From assembly GCA_016720745.1 (NCBI GenBank), contig JADKKA010000004.1, forward strand, positions 1 to 41,964: a stretch of 41,964 nucleotides of DNA, written 5' to 3'. Below are positions 18,616-26,663 of this stretch, piece after piece. The notes under the pieces are model-generated. The model did no database searches, had not been told where the DNA came from, and saw only the letters and a list, made by a program, of their open reading frames with translations. The stretch comes from Chitinophagaceae bacterium (lineage in GTDB: Bacteria; Bacteroidota; Bacteroidia; Chitinophagales; Chitinophagaceae). Position 1 is the stretch's first letter. Each line of letters opens with the position of its first letter. Position numbers and translations under genes: made by a program.

Positions 18616-18811
18616 AGAAGATTAAAACATAGGCAAGCAATCGTTGGGAGGCAAGTTTACCCCGGTTGTTCTGTGGGGCGTTAGAGGTCGAAGCAAAGGT
18701 AAAAATTAATCTTCTAAAGCTGTGAATCAGCCATAACCCGCATTTCGAAGATTTTCATATGGCAAGCAATCGTTAGAGGTCAGTCCGTTTCTACGGAAGG
18801 ACCTTTTTTTT
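18616..18811 (+). ncRNA. Candidate structured small RNA, about 195 nt
   Basis: The span is bounded by a consensus promoter and a near-perfect terminator, with no credible open frame. The 5' end AGAAGATTA (18616-18624) pairs exactly with TAATCTTCT (18707-18715). Inside are CCCC/GGGG (18660-18663 with 18675-18678), and past it a GCTG/CAGC hairpin (18719-18731). A 14-base string GGCAAGCAATCGTT occurs at 18632-18645 and again at 18761-18774, each preceded by GAAGATT and followed by a purine-rich GAGG/GGAGG. A third GTTAGAGGTC lies at 18680-18689. I cannot match it to tmRNA, SRP RNA or RNase P. A 6S-like RNA or an unnamed regulator is possible. Confidence 0.6.
18777..18811 (+). terminator. Strong intrinsic terminator of the ncRNA
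   Basis: AGGTC and GACCT enclose TCCGT and ACGGA around a TTCT loop, with symmetric AG bulges, followed by eight T. The remaining DNA to 18973 is AT-rich and shows no gene. Confidence 0.8.
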
Positions 18812-18973
18812 GTTTAAAGGCAGGCCAAGTTAAGATTTTCTTAACAGCTGCAAAATTTTCAGGCCAGTTTTTTTAAATTCTCTATCTCCTTCACCGATTG
18901 GTTAAACAATAACAATCGTTAGCATCAGCCCCGGTTTTTTGATTCAGTTATCTTCACGGTATAATAATATACC

Positions 18974-19460
18974 ATGGCTGTACGCATTTTTATCACCGGG
19001 GCACATTCGACAAAGAATACAATGAAATCACGGGGCAGTTATTTTTAAGGACACACACATGCATGAGCTGCTGGAGAAAGGGCGTTGCCAGGTACCCGTG
19101 GAAATCCGAACACTGATGATGATCGACAGTCTGGAAATGACGGATGGCGATCGCTCCCTCATCGCCCATCAATGTCATAGTTGCGAGGAAACACAGATCG
19201 TGGTAACGCATGGTACTGATACGATGAGTGAAACCGCTAAAGTACTGGCCGATAAAATAAAAGATAAAACCATTGTACTCACAGGGGCGATGATTCCCAT
19301 CAAGTTCGGCAGCTCGGATGGTTTGTTTAACCTGGGCAGTGCACTGGCTTTTGCGCAGTCATTACCACATGGGGTATATGTGGCGATGAACGGAAGGTAT
19401 TTTAATTGGGATAATGTAAGGAAGAATAAGCAGACGGGGGTATTTGAGGAGGTTAAATAG
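18974..19460 (+). CDS. Short asparaginase-like protein (N-terminal domain only), frameshifted
   Basis: About 160 residues when read through indels: MAVRIFITG at 18974, then FDKEYNEITGQL in a second frame and DTHMHELLEKGRC in the frame running to 19460. THGTDTMSETAKVLADK is the asparaginase T-D-T catalytic motif, and LTGAMIPIKFGSSDGLFNLGSAL is the matching substrate-side segment. The first catalytic Thr would lie in GGTFD, where the shift occurs (read here as GAHSTK). The C-terminal domain of classical L-asparaginases is absent, and single-domain members are common in Bacteroidota. It may hydrolyse asparagine or another amide. Two or three indels lie at 18999-19048. Confidence 0.75.
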
Positions 19461-19464
19461 TTTT

Positions 19465-19601
19465 TTTCACCGCAGAGAATTGAGAACGGAGAGGTTTCGC
19501 AGAGATGCCTAAATATTATGAAAATATATTCCGGTTATAGATTTCAACTAATAAATAATATCTCTGCGAAATCTCAGCTACTCTTTTTTTCTGCGGTGAA
19601 T
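19465..19601. repeat. CCGCAGAG inverted-repeat element, copy 4
   Basis: TTCACCGCAGA (from 19466) is mirrored by TCTGCGGTGAA (to 19600), and GAGGTTTCGCAGAGA (19491-19505) by TCTCTGCGAAATCTC (19561-19575). The ~55-bp centre is AT-rich. It lies between convergent genes and may act as a bidirectional transcript end. Confidence 0.75.
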
Positions 19602-19605
19602 AACC

Positions 19606-20047
19606 TCATCTTCCAAACAGATACCGATGCCTCTGAAAATACGCCCCCTCCCCATCAAATCTTACCATCTTAGTAATAGAAAATGTTTTTTCCATCAACT
19701 CCCCTGCTCTCCAATACGAGCTGCCAGGTTCCGTCATTTAACAGCTTTTTTTTCCATAAGAGTCATCTCATTCAGCTTTTTCCGTCAGCACTGATGGTAT
19801 ACCGGAATTTATTATTCTTGTCCGGTTCAGCTGAATAGTACAGATACTGATCAAAACTGTCACTACCCGATAATTCAATCATCGTATTAGCCAGCATACT
19901 TACCGTATCCATACTGGTATAATCCAGGTAGATCAGGGTGCCGGTCCATTTACCTGCCAGGGGACTAAAATCCTTCTGACTGATCACTGTTTGTGCATGG
20001 CTATGGATTTGCAGGACCAGCAACAGACTGATAAAAAATGTTTTCAT
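19606..20047 (-). CDS. Secreted lipocalin-like protein of unknown function, frameshifted at the 3' end
   Basis: Start at 20047 (MKTFFISLLLVLQIHSHAQ), a signal peptide. The mature part reads FSPLAGKWTGTLIYLDYTSMD, a pattern seen in small secreted Bacteroidota beta-barrels. The frame closes at 19772, but reading across three indels in A-runs (19690-19765) recovers KLNEMTLMEK, NDGTWQLVLESRG, ITKMVRFDGEGAYFQRHRYLFGR and a stop at 19606. About 147 residues in total. It follows the DoxX-GIN gene by 11 bp, so it is probably in the same transcript. Confidence 0.55.
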
Positions 20048-20058
20048 GATAATTGGTT

Positions 20059-21444
20059 TCATTTAGTAATGGAAAAATTTTGTTTCTCACCTGCTGTTAC
20101 TTCATACACCGGTTGATCTGTTCTGCCTTCCTGATAAAACCGGGTGCCCACCGGTACTGTTTCTTTGACAGAACCATAAGCTTTCAGATCAATACCATAG
20201 GATCCTTTACCGGGGTACTTCACCACCAGTTCCATCCAGTGGCCCGTTTTATTATTGATTCTTACCTGCACTCTTTTACTATCAGGCATTGCCGGTGCAG
20301 TTGGTTGGTTTTTATATCGGATCTCACCATTTCCGTCAATCCCCGAACCGGATGCCGGTCTTCCTTCATTATGATTCACCACATCGCCATTGCCACTGCC
20401 ATTGGCGACAAAAGCATTCGGACTATTGATCAATACATCTCCGTTCCCGGATTTCTGTACCCTGACTTTATTGGCTAATAATTCACCGGCTTTCAAATCA
20501 CCGTTGCCAGATTTTTCAATATCCATTTCCTCCACATTTCCCTGCAGGATGATATCACCGTTGCCACCGCCCTTTATTTGTATTGACCGGCCACTGATAC
20601 CAACGACACTGATATCGCTGTTGGCAAAATGCTTTAATACGGTGAGCGCGGGCATGCTGATTTTTATATTAATATTCGTTGCTTCGATATACATCCGGTT
20701 ATTTTCATTTCCTTCCAGTTCCATTTTCAGCTCTTCATTATTATTGGATACCCGAAGCAGGCTGTTCAGGTTATCATCAATAGTCACCGAAACCGAAAAA
20801 GGTTTGCCCAATTCCACCTTGATTTTACCATGCAGATCCCTGATGTTTATTTTTTCAAAGTTGTCGTAGTTGAATGTCTGACTCAGCAGCACGCCTGACC
20901 CTTTCAGCGGTTTGTTCTGTGCCGTAACATTCAGACTACCCATTACCAGTATCACCGCCACAGCCGTTTTGATCATTGGCCTGCTGCTGATTTTTTTTCT
21001 GTTTACAATCCATTGATCAAGTGAATACCTTCCGCCACCGGCGAAAAGCACCAGCAGGAAGCCCATGAAGAGGGTGTTCTGGAAATACATACCACTTAAT
21101 GGCTCCGGATTGTCATACCATAAAAAGGCAATCACAAAAAACTGGAAGACGAGTTGAAGGGCATTGAATCTGGTGAGTAACCCCAATGCAATTCCGATAC
21201 CCCCGACAAATTCACCCCAGGAAGCGAGGGTAGCCCAGAATGCCGGTGAGGGAAAAGTAAATCCGAGTCCGGCCACCTGATCATTGAACCAGCCTGGTGC
21301 TGCCAATGTATTCATTTTAGGCCAGCCGGCATGGATGGCGATACTTATTCCCAGGTGAAGGCGGAACAAGAGCCAGCCCAGGTTGAGGATTCGGTTATCA
21401 TTCAAAGAAGACCCGAAGAGGAACTGATACATTGATTTTTTCAT
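20059..21444 (-). CDS. DoxX membrane domain fused to a GIN (DUF2807) domain
   Basis: About 461 residues. The N-terminal ~145 residues are a DoxX/DoxD-like four-helix membrane domain (RILNLGWLLFRLHLGISIAIHAGWPKM, FWATLASWGEFVGGIGIALGLLTRF, FFVIAFLWYDNPEPLSGMYFQNTLFMGFLLVLFAGGGRYSLDQW). A further helix near 170 (AVAVILVMGSLNVTAQ) looks like an internal signal-anchor. It is followed by a DUF2807/GIN beta-helix domain (FEKINIRDLHGKIKVELGKP) with five SGNGD-type turns. The last ~70 residues form a separate beta domain (RVQVRINNKTGHWMELVVKYPG). DoxX and GIN are normally separate proteins. The frame is clean, so the fusion appears real. Start 21444 (MKKSMYQFLFG) preferred. Confidence 0.85.
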   Translation of the reverse strand: MKKSMYQFLFGSSLNDNRILNLGWLLFRLHLGISIAIHAGWPKMNTLAAPGWFNDQVAGLGFTFPSPAFWATLASWGEFVGGIGIALGLLTRFNALQLVFQFFVIAFLWYDNPEPLSGMYFQNTLFMGFLLVLFAGGGRYSLDQWIVNRKKISSRPMIKTAVAVILVMGSLNVTAQNKPLKGSGVLLSQTFNYDNFEKINIRDLHGKIKVELGKPFSVSVTIDDNLNSLLRVSNNNEELKMELEGNENNRMYIEATNINIKISMPALTVLKHFANSDISVVGISGRSIQIKGGGNGDIILQGNVEEMDIEKSGNGDLKAGELLANKVRVQKSGNGDVLINSPNAFVANGSGNGDVVNHNEGRPASGSGIDGNGEIRYKNQPTAPAMPDSKRVQVRINNKTGHWMELVVKYPGKGSYGIDLKAYGSVKETVPVGTRFYQEGRTDQPVYEVTAGEKQNFSITK

Positions 21445-21599
21445 GACTTTCATTTTATTGATGTAGGACACAAAAATGCAGTGGCGGGAAGGGCTGGTCG
21501 CTGCAAATCATCATTTAAGACCAGGAGAATAAGTATCAGATCTTATGAAAGGGTATTAATTCTTCTAACCTGTTCAGGGCCATGGGAAATTGGAAGGGG

Positions 21600-21722
21600 A
21601 TTTCTCGCTTCGCGTGTAATATCGCTACACGATATATAGAGAGAGGAACACGGAAGCCGTCGGCCAAAGCCTATGGCGGCGGACGATGACGCGGATTGAA
21701 CGCCTGCCTGCCGGCAGGCAGG
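21600..21722. repeat. Palindromic repeat cluster in a 314-bp gap
   Basis: The gap 21472-21785 holds no gene. It contains an AT-rich inverted stretch, a GCCG...CGGC-type hairpin around 21656-21685 and a perfect 20-bp palindrome CCTGCCTGCCGGCAGGCAGG at 21703-21722. Such strings recur in many environmental genomes. Confidence 0.55.
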
Positions 21723-21785
21723 GTTAAATCTCTTTACCCGCAGGGCTTTTCTTTAAGTTAAACAACATTTCTGCTGTCGTATCAT

Positions 21786-22286
21786 TTATTGCTTTTGCAT
21801 CACTTTAGCAGGACTACTGACCCCTTTTTTTAGTTTTTCAGCAATGAGCAGGGATCGTTCAATCTTTTTATCGGATGACTTCACCATATTAACGAGGGCG
21901 ATCAGTCCTCTTTTATTACCAGGGGTGAGTGTATTGAATATTTTTTCTGCAGCCGGATCCGTGGCCAGGACCTCCGCAAATTCCTCCGGTACCGAAAACT
22001 GCAGTTCCGTATCATCCTTTTTTAGTTGCAGTTTTACAATACTGCCCGCTTTGAGTTGAAGGGCTTTCAGGTGCTGGCTGCCAATCATCACATAATACAT
22101 CCCTTCTTTGGTGCGCATGATGGCTGCATGGATCTTGTATTGATCATTGAACTGACAGATGATCCTTTTATTTCCACCTGATGTCAGTCTTTTCACATCA
22201 GCCGCGCTGAGCTGGATATAATGCATATACCCACGGGCGGGTTTTTGTATGGTATAGGGTGTGGCCACTATTGTTTGCTGAGCCAT
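21786..22286 (-). CDS. YdeI/OmpD-associated family protein (DUF1905 plus YdeI C-terminal)
   Basis: 166 residues. The N-terminal part is a DUF1905 beta-barrel (YMHYIQLSAADVKRLTSGGNKRIICQFNDQYKIHAAIMRTKEGMYYVMIGSQHLKALQLKAGSIVKLQLKKD). The C-terminal ~70 residues are the helical YdeI/OmpD-associated tail (EFAEVLATDPAAEKIFNTLTPGNKRGLIALVNMVKSSDKKIERSLLIAEKLKKG). Function is not established in the family. The start overlaps the end of the AraC gene by 19 bases in the same direction, so the two are cotranscribed and probably coupled. Confidence 0.8.
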   Translation of the reverse strand: MAQQTIVATPYTIQKPARGYMHYIQLSAADVKRLTSGGNKRIICQFNDQYKIHAAIMRTKEGMYYVMIGSQHLKALQLKAGSIVKLQLKKDDTELQFSVPEEFAEVLATDPAAEKIFNTLTPGNKRGLIALVNMVKSSDKKIERSLLIAEKLKKGVSSPAKVMQKQ

Positions 22287-23491
22287 TCACGGGGTGTTAA
22301 ACCGGTGGCTTTTTTGAAAGCCCTGTTGAAAGTGGCTTTGGAGTTAAACCCGCATTCAAAGGCAATAGAAAGCAGGGTTTGTTTCTTATGTTCTCCTTTT
22401 TCAAATAAAGATTTGACTTCTTCCAGCCGGTACTTGTTTACCCAATCATTGAAATTCATGCTGAAACCTTTGTTGATCACCATGGATAACAAAGAAGGAT
22501 TGGTTTGCAGTAGTTTGGCCATTTGTGTGAGGGAGAGTTCGGGATCCTGGTAGGATTTTTCCTCCTGCATCATTTTTTCCAGTCTGGGCTTCCATTGACT
22601 AACCAGTTCACTGCTTTGGTTCTGTTCTTTTGAATCGCTTACAATATCGATGACATTCGCATCTTCTGTGTACTGGTTTTCATCGATACCCGGCCCTCTT
22701 TGCTCCAGCAGCAGGGTGGGCTTGTAACTGACGAGGTTGGCCCTGAAGGGTACCCTGGTTTCCACTGAATTGGCATAACCGGTAATGGCGATATAATAAA
22801 AGATGAGGGCAAAGACCATAAAATACCACCATATATCCCCATACCAGAGGTTGAAAAATTCGCCGAGAATAAAAAAGGTCACCCGCACCAATAACATGAT
22901 CAGGAAGGCCATTAAAAAATTCCGGACCCAGCGGTACATCACTACTTCTGCATAACTGACCAGTTGTACGATCAGTTTTTTATAGAGACTATAATACCGC
23001 AGGGAGAGAATAAAATAAGTGAACATGGATACAAACCCGGTGACCTGGTACCAGGTATCAAAATCGGGGTCGGTACCGTTGGCCAGGAAAAAATATTTTT
23101 TAAATACCAGTTTATCCGTCACCACCATTACGATACTAAATAGCAGGTAGAGGATACCGGGGAGCAGGTGCCAGCATTCTTTTTTTCCAAAACGAAATGA
23201 AGGATTCAACAGGCTTTGCACATAAAAAAAGATGACGGGCCCGATAAAATAGAGTTGCTGAAAGGGAACATAGAAAAGGATATCCCGGTAGGGCTGGTTA
23301 TCATACCAGCCGCCAAAGCCCAGCATCCAGGGGCTGATATACAATACACAGAGCAGTAAAAATAAACTCAACCATTGATCTGCACGTGTTTCATTGACCT
23401 TTCCCTTTCGGTATAAAAGAAAGGCATATACGAGGCCATGAATAAAGAAAACCAGCAGCAGCGAGCTTTGTAAGCCAAATTCGAATAGCAT
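22268..23491 (-). CDS. Membrane-bound AraC-family regulator
   Basis: 407 residues. The N-terminal ~245 residues carry seven hydrophobic segments (from LLLVFFIHGLVYAFLLY to MVFALIFYYIAITGYA). A polar linker follows, then a C-terminal AraC/XylS DNA-binding domain of two helix-turn-helix units (LSLTQMAKLLQTNPSLLSMVINKGFSMNFNDWVNKYRLEEVKSLF; TLLSIAFECGFNSKATFNRAFKKATGLTPREWL). This seven-helix AraC type is common in Bacteroidota and presumably senses a membrane or periplasmic signal. The ligand and targets are unknown; the coupled YdeI protein is the closest functional clue. Confidence 0.88.
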   Translation of the reverse strand: MLFEFGLQSSLLLVFFIHGLVYAFLLYRKGKVNETRADQWLSLFLLLCVLYISPWMLGFGGWYDNQPYRDILFYVPFQQLYFIGPVIFFYVQSLLNPSFRFGKKECWHLLPGILYLLFSIVMVVTDKLVFKKYFFLANGTDPDFDTWYQVTGFVSMFTYFILSLRYYSLYKKLIVQLVSYAEVVMYRWVRNFLMAFLIMLLVRVTFFILGEFFNLWYGDIWWYFMVFALIFYYIAITGYANSVETRVPFRANLVSYKPTLLLEQRGPGIDENQYTEDANVIDIVSDSKEQNQSSELVSQWKPRLEKMMQEEKSYQDPELSLTQMAKLLQTNPSLLSMVINKGFSMNFNDWVNKYRLEEVKSLFEKGEHKKQTLLSIAFECGFNSKATFNRAFKKATGLTPREWLSKQ

Positions 23492-23558
23492 ATGTGGAAG
23501 ATAATACTTGCGGGGGAAACAAGTGAGAGGCTATTTTGTTTGGGGGCTGCTAAAGTGA

Positions 23559-23697
23559 TTTTACCGCAGAGAAAAGAGTAAACAGAGGTTTCGCTGAGAT
23601 ATTTCTATTCTTGCCTGCAAAATTCAATACAGCGAATATGAGGATTAGCCGTTAAATCTCTCTGCGTAACCTTTGCGCTCTCCTTTCTCTGCGGTTA
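23559..23697. repeat. CCGCAGAG inverted-repeat element, copy 5
   Basis: TTTACCGCAGAGAAAAGAG on the left is mirrored by CTCTCCTTTCTCTGCGGTTAA on the right (to 23697). An inner CAGAGGTTTCGC/GCGTAACCTTTGCG pair partly matches. It lies between the AraC gene start and the terminator of the DUF5777 gene. Confidence 0.7.
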
Positions 23698-23702
23698 AAA
23701 AT

Positions 23703-23728
23703 AAAAAAGGCCGGGTAGAAACCCGGCC
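23703..23728 (-). terminator. Strong terminator of the leftward cytochrome operon
   Basis: GGCCGGGT (23709-23716), AGAA loop, ACCCGGCC (23721-23728). On the minus strand the stem runs into a T-run (plus-strand A-run 23703-23708). It closes the operon 23753-26586. Confidence 0.85.
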
Positions 23729-23752
23729 CGTTCAATCTATGATTCCCTTAAG

Positions 23753-24691
23753 TTATTCTTTGTCTTTTTTCAGGCTCATGCTCCTGTTGATGGTAAAACC
23801 AAAGGACACATTACTGAAATTGAATTTTTTATAGCTGTCATCCGGCCGCATAGGGTTGCGGGCCAGCTGGTCAACCAGAGATGACTGTACAGTATTACCA
23901 ATAAAGAACTGGAAGAGGTGACCACCGGTATTGAGTTCCAGACCCAGTGAAATCAAATCAGGGTTATAACTCACTACCGCTCCGCTCTTGGTGATCAGGT
24001 TCTCGTGCATGTTCAGCTGGCGGCTGTATTCAAAAGTCAGGTTCTTGTTGGAAGTCATTTTTAATTTACCTGCCAGTCCGAGAGAATACACCATATTACT
24101 GTTATTGATACCGTAAGGAACAGTATTGAAATGCACTACCGTTGGCATTACCTGCAGGGAGAACTTATCAGAGAACTTGCGGGCGATCAGCAGTTGGTGT
24201 ACAAAAGCCCATTTATTCCATGACAGGGTTATATCGGGGTCTTTGGTAGTATTTACATGAGCCAAAGAGTACCAGCCCAGAGAAATTGGCATGCCGCCCT
24301 TTCCGGTTTCCTGGCGAAGGATTCTGAACTTCGCCCAGCCTTCGTAACGGGATCTGCCTGCTGCTGCCAGTCCGAGGTTAAGGTAATTAGCAGGTGAATA
24401 ATCGAATGACAGATAGGTTTGTGCCACACCGGAGTTGATACCAAAGAGTTGCCCGAGGTTCTGGGATCCACCGTCTTTTAACCAAAGGGAGCTGAAGTGG
24501 TGGGAGACCATGAACTGCAGGGTGCTCTTACTGACTATTTCAACGCTTTGCTGATTAACAATCTTGGTAGCATTGAAAGTTACTTTTACTTTCTTTTTAG
24601 CAGGCGCCGCTTTTTCTTCCGGGGCATCCTGTGCCATGGTTGACAAAATCAAACCCAGGAACACAACCGGAAGCAGCAATATCTTTTTCAT
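23753..24691 (-). CDS. DUF5777 outer-membrane beta-barrel protein
   Basis: 312 residues with a signal peptide (MKKILLLPVVFLGLILSTMAQ), a short Lys/Ala-rich linker, and alternating amphipathic strands throughout (ATKIVNQQSVEIVSKSTLQFMVSHHFSSLW, YLSFDYSPANYLNLGLAAAGRSRYEGWAKFRILRQ, WNKWAFVHQLLIARKFSDKFSLQVMPTVVHF, NKNLTFEYSRQLNMHEN). This is the DUF5777 family of predicted outer-membrane barrels, whose role is unknown. It is last in a three-gene leftward operon behind two lipoproteins with haem-type motifs. By position I infer a porin or docking role for electron-carrying lipoproteins. Confidence 0.85.
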   Translation of the reverse strand: MKKILLLPVVFLGLILSTMAQDAPEEKAAPAKKKVKVTFNATKIVNQQSVEIVSKSTLQFMVSHHFSSLWLKDGGSQNLGQLFGINSGVAQTYLSFDYSPANYLNLGLAAAGRSRYEGWAKFRILRQETGKGGMPISLGWYSLAHVNTTKDPDITLSWNKWAFVHQLLIARKFSDKFSLQVMPTVVHFNTVPYGINNSNMVYSLGLAGKLKMTSNKNLTFEYSRQLNMHENLITKSGAVVSYNPDLISLGLELNTGGHLFQFFIGNTVQSSLVDQLARNPMRPDDSYKKFNFSNVSFGFTINRSMSLKKDKE

Positions 24692-24741
24692 AATACCTTT
24701 TTTAATTGTTAGTGATTAGTTTGTACAGGATTTGATCGCCA

Positions 24742-25365
24742 TTATTGTGGCTGTCCCTGTGCAATCCATTCTTTGAATTTATTAATGGTACAGGTTGTAA
24801 GGCTTAATGCACCACCGGGGTGACCAGTAGAGCCACCACTATTCATGATGGAAGTAAGTTTGTCCTTAGCTGTAACCATTTTGGTATAATCCAGTGCTGC
24901 TGCAATGCCGCCATGACAGGTGGCGCCTTTACAACTACTGGTATAAATGGGCACGATATCACGTGTATAAGTAAGTGCTCCTGTAACAGTACAACCGGCG
25001 CCATCATCATAGGGGTCACCCTGTGCGATCCACCTTTTAATGATATTTTTTTCGCTGGGGTTGAAATCAATTTGTCCGCCACCGGGGTGTGAGCCGCCAT
25101 TTACCCATGCTTCAAACTGGGAGCGTCTGGCCAGAATGGCATCATAAAAGATGGTATTGGTACGTTGATCGGAGAACAACACCGCACGAATGGTTACGCT
25201 TGTATTATGGCAACCGCAGGGACCAGCCGTTACAATAGGTACCACTTCGTTCCGGAATGAAACGCGGGGCAGTTCCAGGATATCTTCTTTATTCTTGTAG
25301 CAGGAGGACAGCAGATAAACCATCATGGAAGTCATCACACCTGCCAGTATTATTTTCTTTTTCAT
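24742..25365 (-). CDS. Lipoprotein with CX4CH haem-type motif
   Basis: 207 residues. A lipobox ends at C22 (VYLLSSC). Two related halves each start with a strand and a Cys/His motif: FRNEVVPIVTAGPCGCH (C50, C52, H53; a CXCH spacing) and YTRDIVPIYTSSCKGATCHGG (C145, C150, H151; CX4CH). Each half ends with EAWVNGG/ KEWIAQGQPQ, as in cytochrome c-like domains of the PSCyt type. The second site is a plausible covalent haem site; the first is degenerate. No Asp follows the lipid Cys, so transport to the outer membrane is likely. It lies between the larger lipoprotein upstream and the DUF5777 barrel downstream. Confidence 0.75.
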   Translation of the reverse strand: MKKKIILAGVMTSMMVYLLSSCYKNKEDILELPRVSFRNEVVPIVTAGPCGCHNTSVTIRAVLFSDQRTNTIFYDAILARRSQFEAWVNGGSHPGGGQIDFNPSEKNIIKRWIAQGDPYDDGAGCTVTGALTYTRDIVPIYTSSCKGATCHGGIAAALDYTKMVTAKDKLTSIMNSGGSTGHPGGALSLTTCTINKFKEWIAQGQPQ

Positions 25366-25395
25366 ATCTGAAATTTTAAAGTAGTTAATGAGGGT

Positions 25396-26586
25396 TTATG
25401 GCAGAATGATGTTTCCGGTTTTGCGGTATTTGAAGATACCTGCGCCGGTTGGGCCATATTTCCATACAGAAGGAATATTAGGATCAGCAAAGTACCATGC
25501 TTTGATGATCGCAATCTCTGATGGTTTCAGTCCACCGTCATCATACGCCATACCACCCTGTTGACTGCTGCTGTAAACACCGGTGTAAGGATTCGCTACC
25601 AAAATGGTTGAATCCACACGGGAGATCATGGCACTGGCTGTATTCAGCGGATTACCACTTACATAATAAGTAACCAGTGTGCTGGGGTTAGTGTAAAGTA
25701 TACTGTTGCTGCTGCGTTGTCCTTTGGGATAGTATACATCCAGCAAGATATCGTCATAGGTTTGCAGCGGGCCACGGGTACTGGCAGCTGACCTTGGTGT
25801 AGAGAATTTTTTCCAGGGTCTGAAGCTGTTATTGGCCAATGTATCGCTATAAAATTTACGTACGCTGTCTTTATAGGCATTCCATACCGTATTCCGCAGC
25901 GTGGAATTGCTGATCAGACAATAAGAAGTGATAGAACCTGATACCGGGTTTGTATAGAGATAGGTAGTTGTATCCGCTGTGGTCAGAGCTCCCAGTAATC
26001 CTCCTCTGGCCCATCCACCGGTAGCAGTGGCCTGGTTATGACAGTTGGCAGAACCGCAACCATCATTGATGATACGGATAGCAGCTGGTCTGTAATCCGC
26101 CAGGTCTGGCTTTTCTTTGGCACCATTCCGGATCCAGTTATACAGGATGGCTTTGTCGGTAGTACCCAGTTCATGATTGGAGTTCACCGGAGGCATCGCT
26201 TTGTCATAATCATTGGTGGTTACAAATTCCCAAAGTTTGCTGCCTTCAGGATTGCCGGCAACCACATACTTCATGATATCGGCATAAGTCTCGAAGCGGG
26301 GATTCACTCTTCCGCCATGGCAGTTGCCGGTATTGCAATATTCGCGAACAATGGATTGAACACCGCGAACTTTGATTACATCATTTACATCGGGTGTCAA
26401 ATCTGCTTCTGCAACAGTGGTGTTGTCATAAAATGAAGAAAACAGGGAAGAATCGGCACCGCCGGTATAAGCCCTGTTCAGATCCTTAATCAGGTCTCCT
26501 GTCTTTCTGCACTGGTACAGCGAAGTAGTGAGGAAAAAAACGCCCAGGAAAAGTGTGATCGCCTGGATAACTGTAACCTTTTTCAT
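25396..26586 (-). CDS. Lipoprotein with two CX4CH haem-type motifs
   Basis: 396 residues. Lipobox ends at C26 (TSLYQC). Domain 1 carries GVQSIVREYCNTGNCHGG (C84, C89, H90) followed by DKAMPPVNS, where M131 is a likely axial Met, and ends TDKAILYNWIRNGAK. Domain 2 carries IRIINDGCGSANCHNQ (C177, C182, H183). The MPP motif and spacing match cytochrome c-like domains, but with CX4CH instead of CX2CH. The C-terminal half has TYDDILLDVYYPKGQ and ends in a short Tyr/Lys segment. First gene of the leftward operon; promoter -7 TACTTTTG at 26644-26651. Probably displayed on the outer membrane and carries haem. Confidence 0.78.
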   Translation of the reverse strand: MKKVTVIQAITLFLGVFFLTTSLYQCRKTGDLIKDLNRAYTGGADSSLFSSFYDNTTVAEADLTPDVNDVIKVRGVQSIVREYCNTGNCHGGRVNPRFETYADIMKYVVAGNPEGSKLWEFVTTNDYDKAMPPVNSNHELGTTDKAILYNWIRNGAKEKPDLADYRPAAIRIINDGCGSANCHNQATATGGWARGGLLGALTTADTTTYLYTNPVSGSITSYCLISNSTLRNTVWNAYKDSVRKFYSDTLANNSFRPWKKFSTPRSAASTRGPLQTYDDILLDVYYPKGQRSSNSILYTNPSTLVTYYVSGNPLNTASAMISRVDSTILVANPYTGVYSSSQQGGMAYDDGGLKPSEIAIIKAWYFADPNIPSVWKYGPTGAGIFKYRKTGNIILP

Positions 26587-26643
26587 AAAACGTTAGTTTA
26601 CTAATGAATTCCTTCTGCACAATAATTTCTTCAACCACGATTT

Positions 26644-26651
26644 CAAAAGTA
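26644..26651 (-). promoter_or_regulatory. -7 promoter element of the leftward operon
   Basis: Minus strand reads TACTTTTG, matching TAnnTTTG, 58 bp before the ATG at 26586. There is no good -33 TTTG; instead TGACA direct repeats (26664-26668 and 26675-26679) cover that region, as expected for an activator-dependent promoter. Confidence 0.5.
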
Positions 26652-26663
26652 TTCAGGGCTGAA

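Noticed and set aside
21703..21722. Perfect 20-bp GC-rich palindrome as a possible attachment site or origin element
   Set aside because: No integrase, replication gene or duplicated flank nearby; strings of this type are scattered in many genomes.
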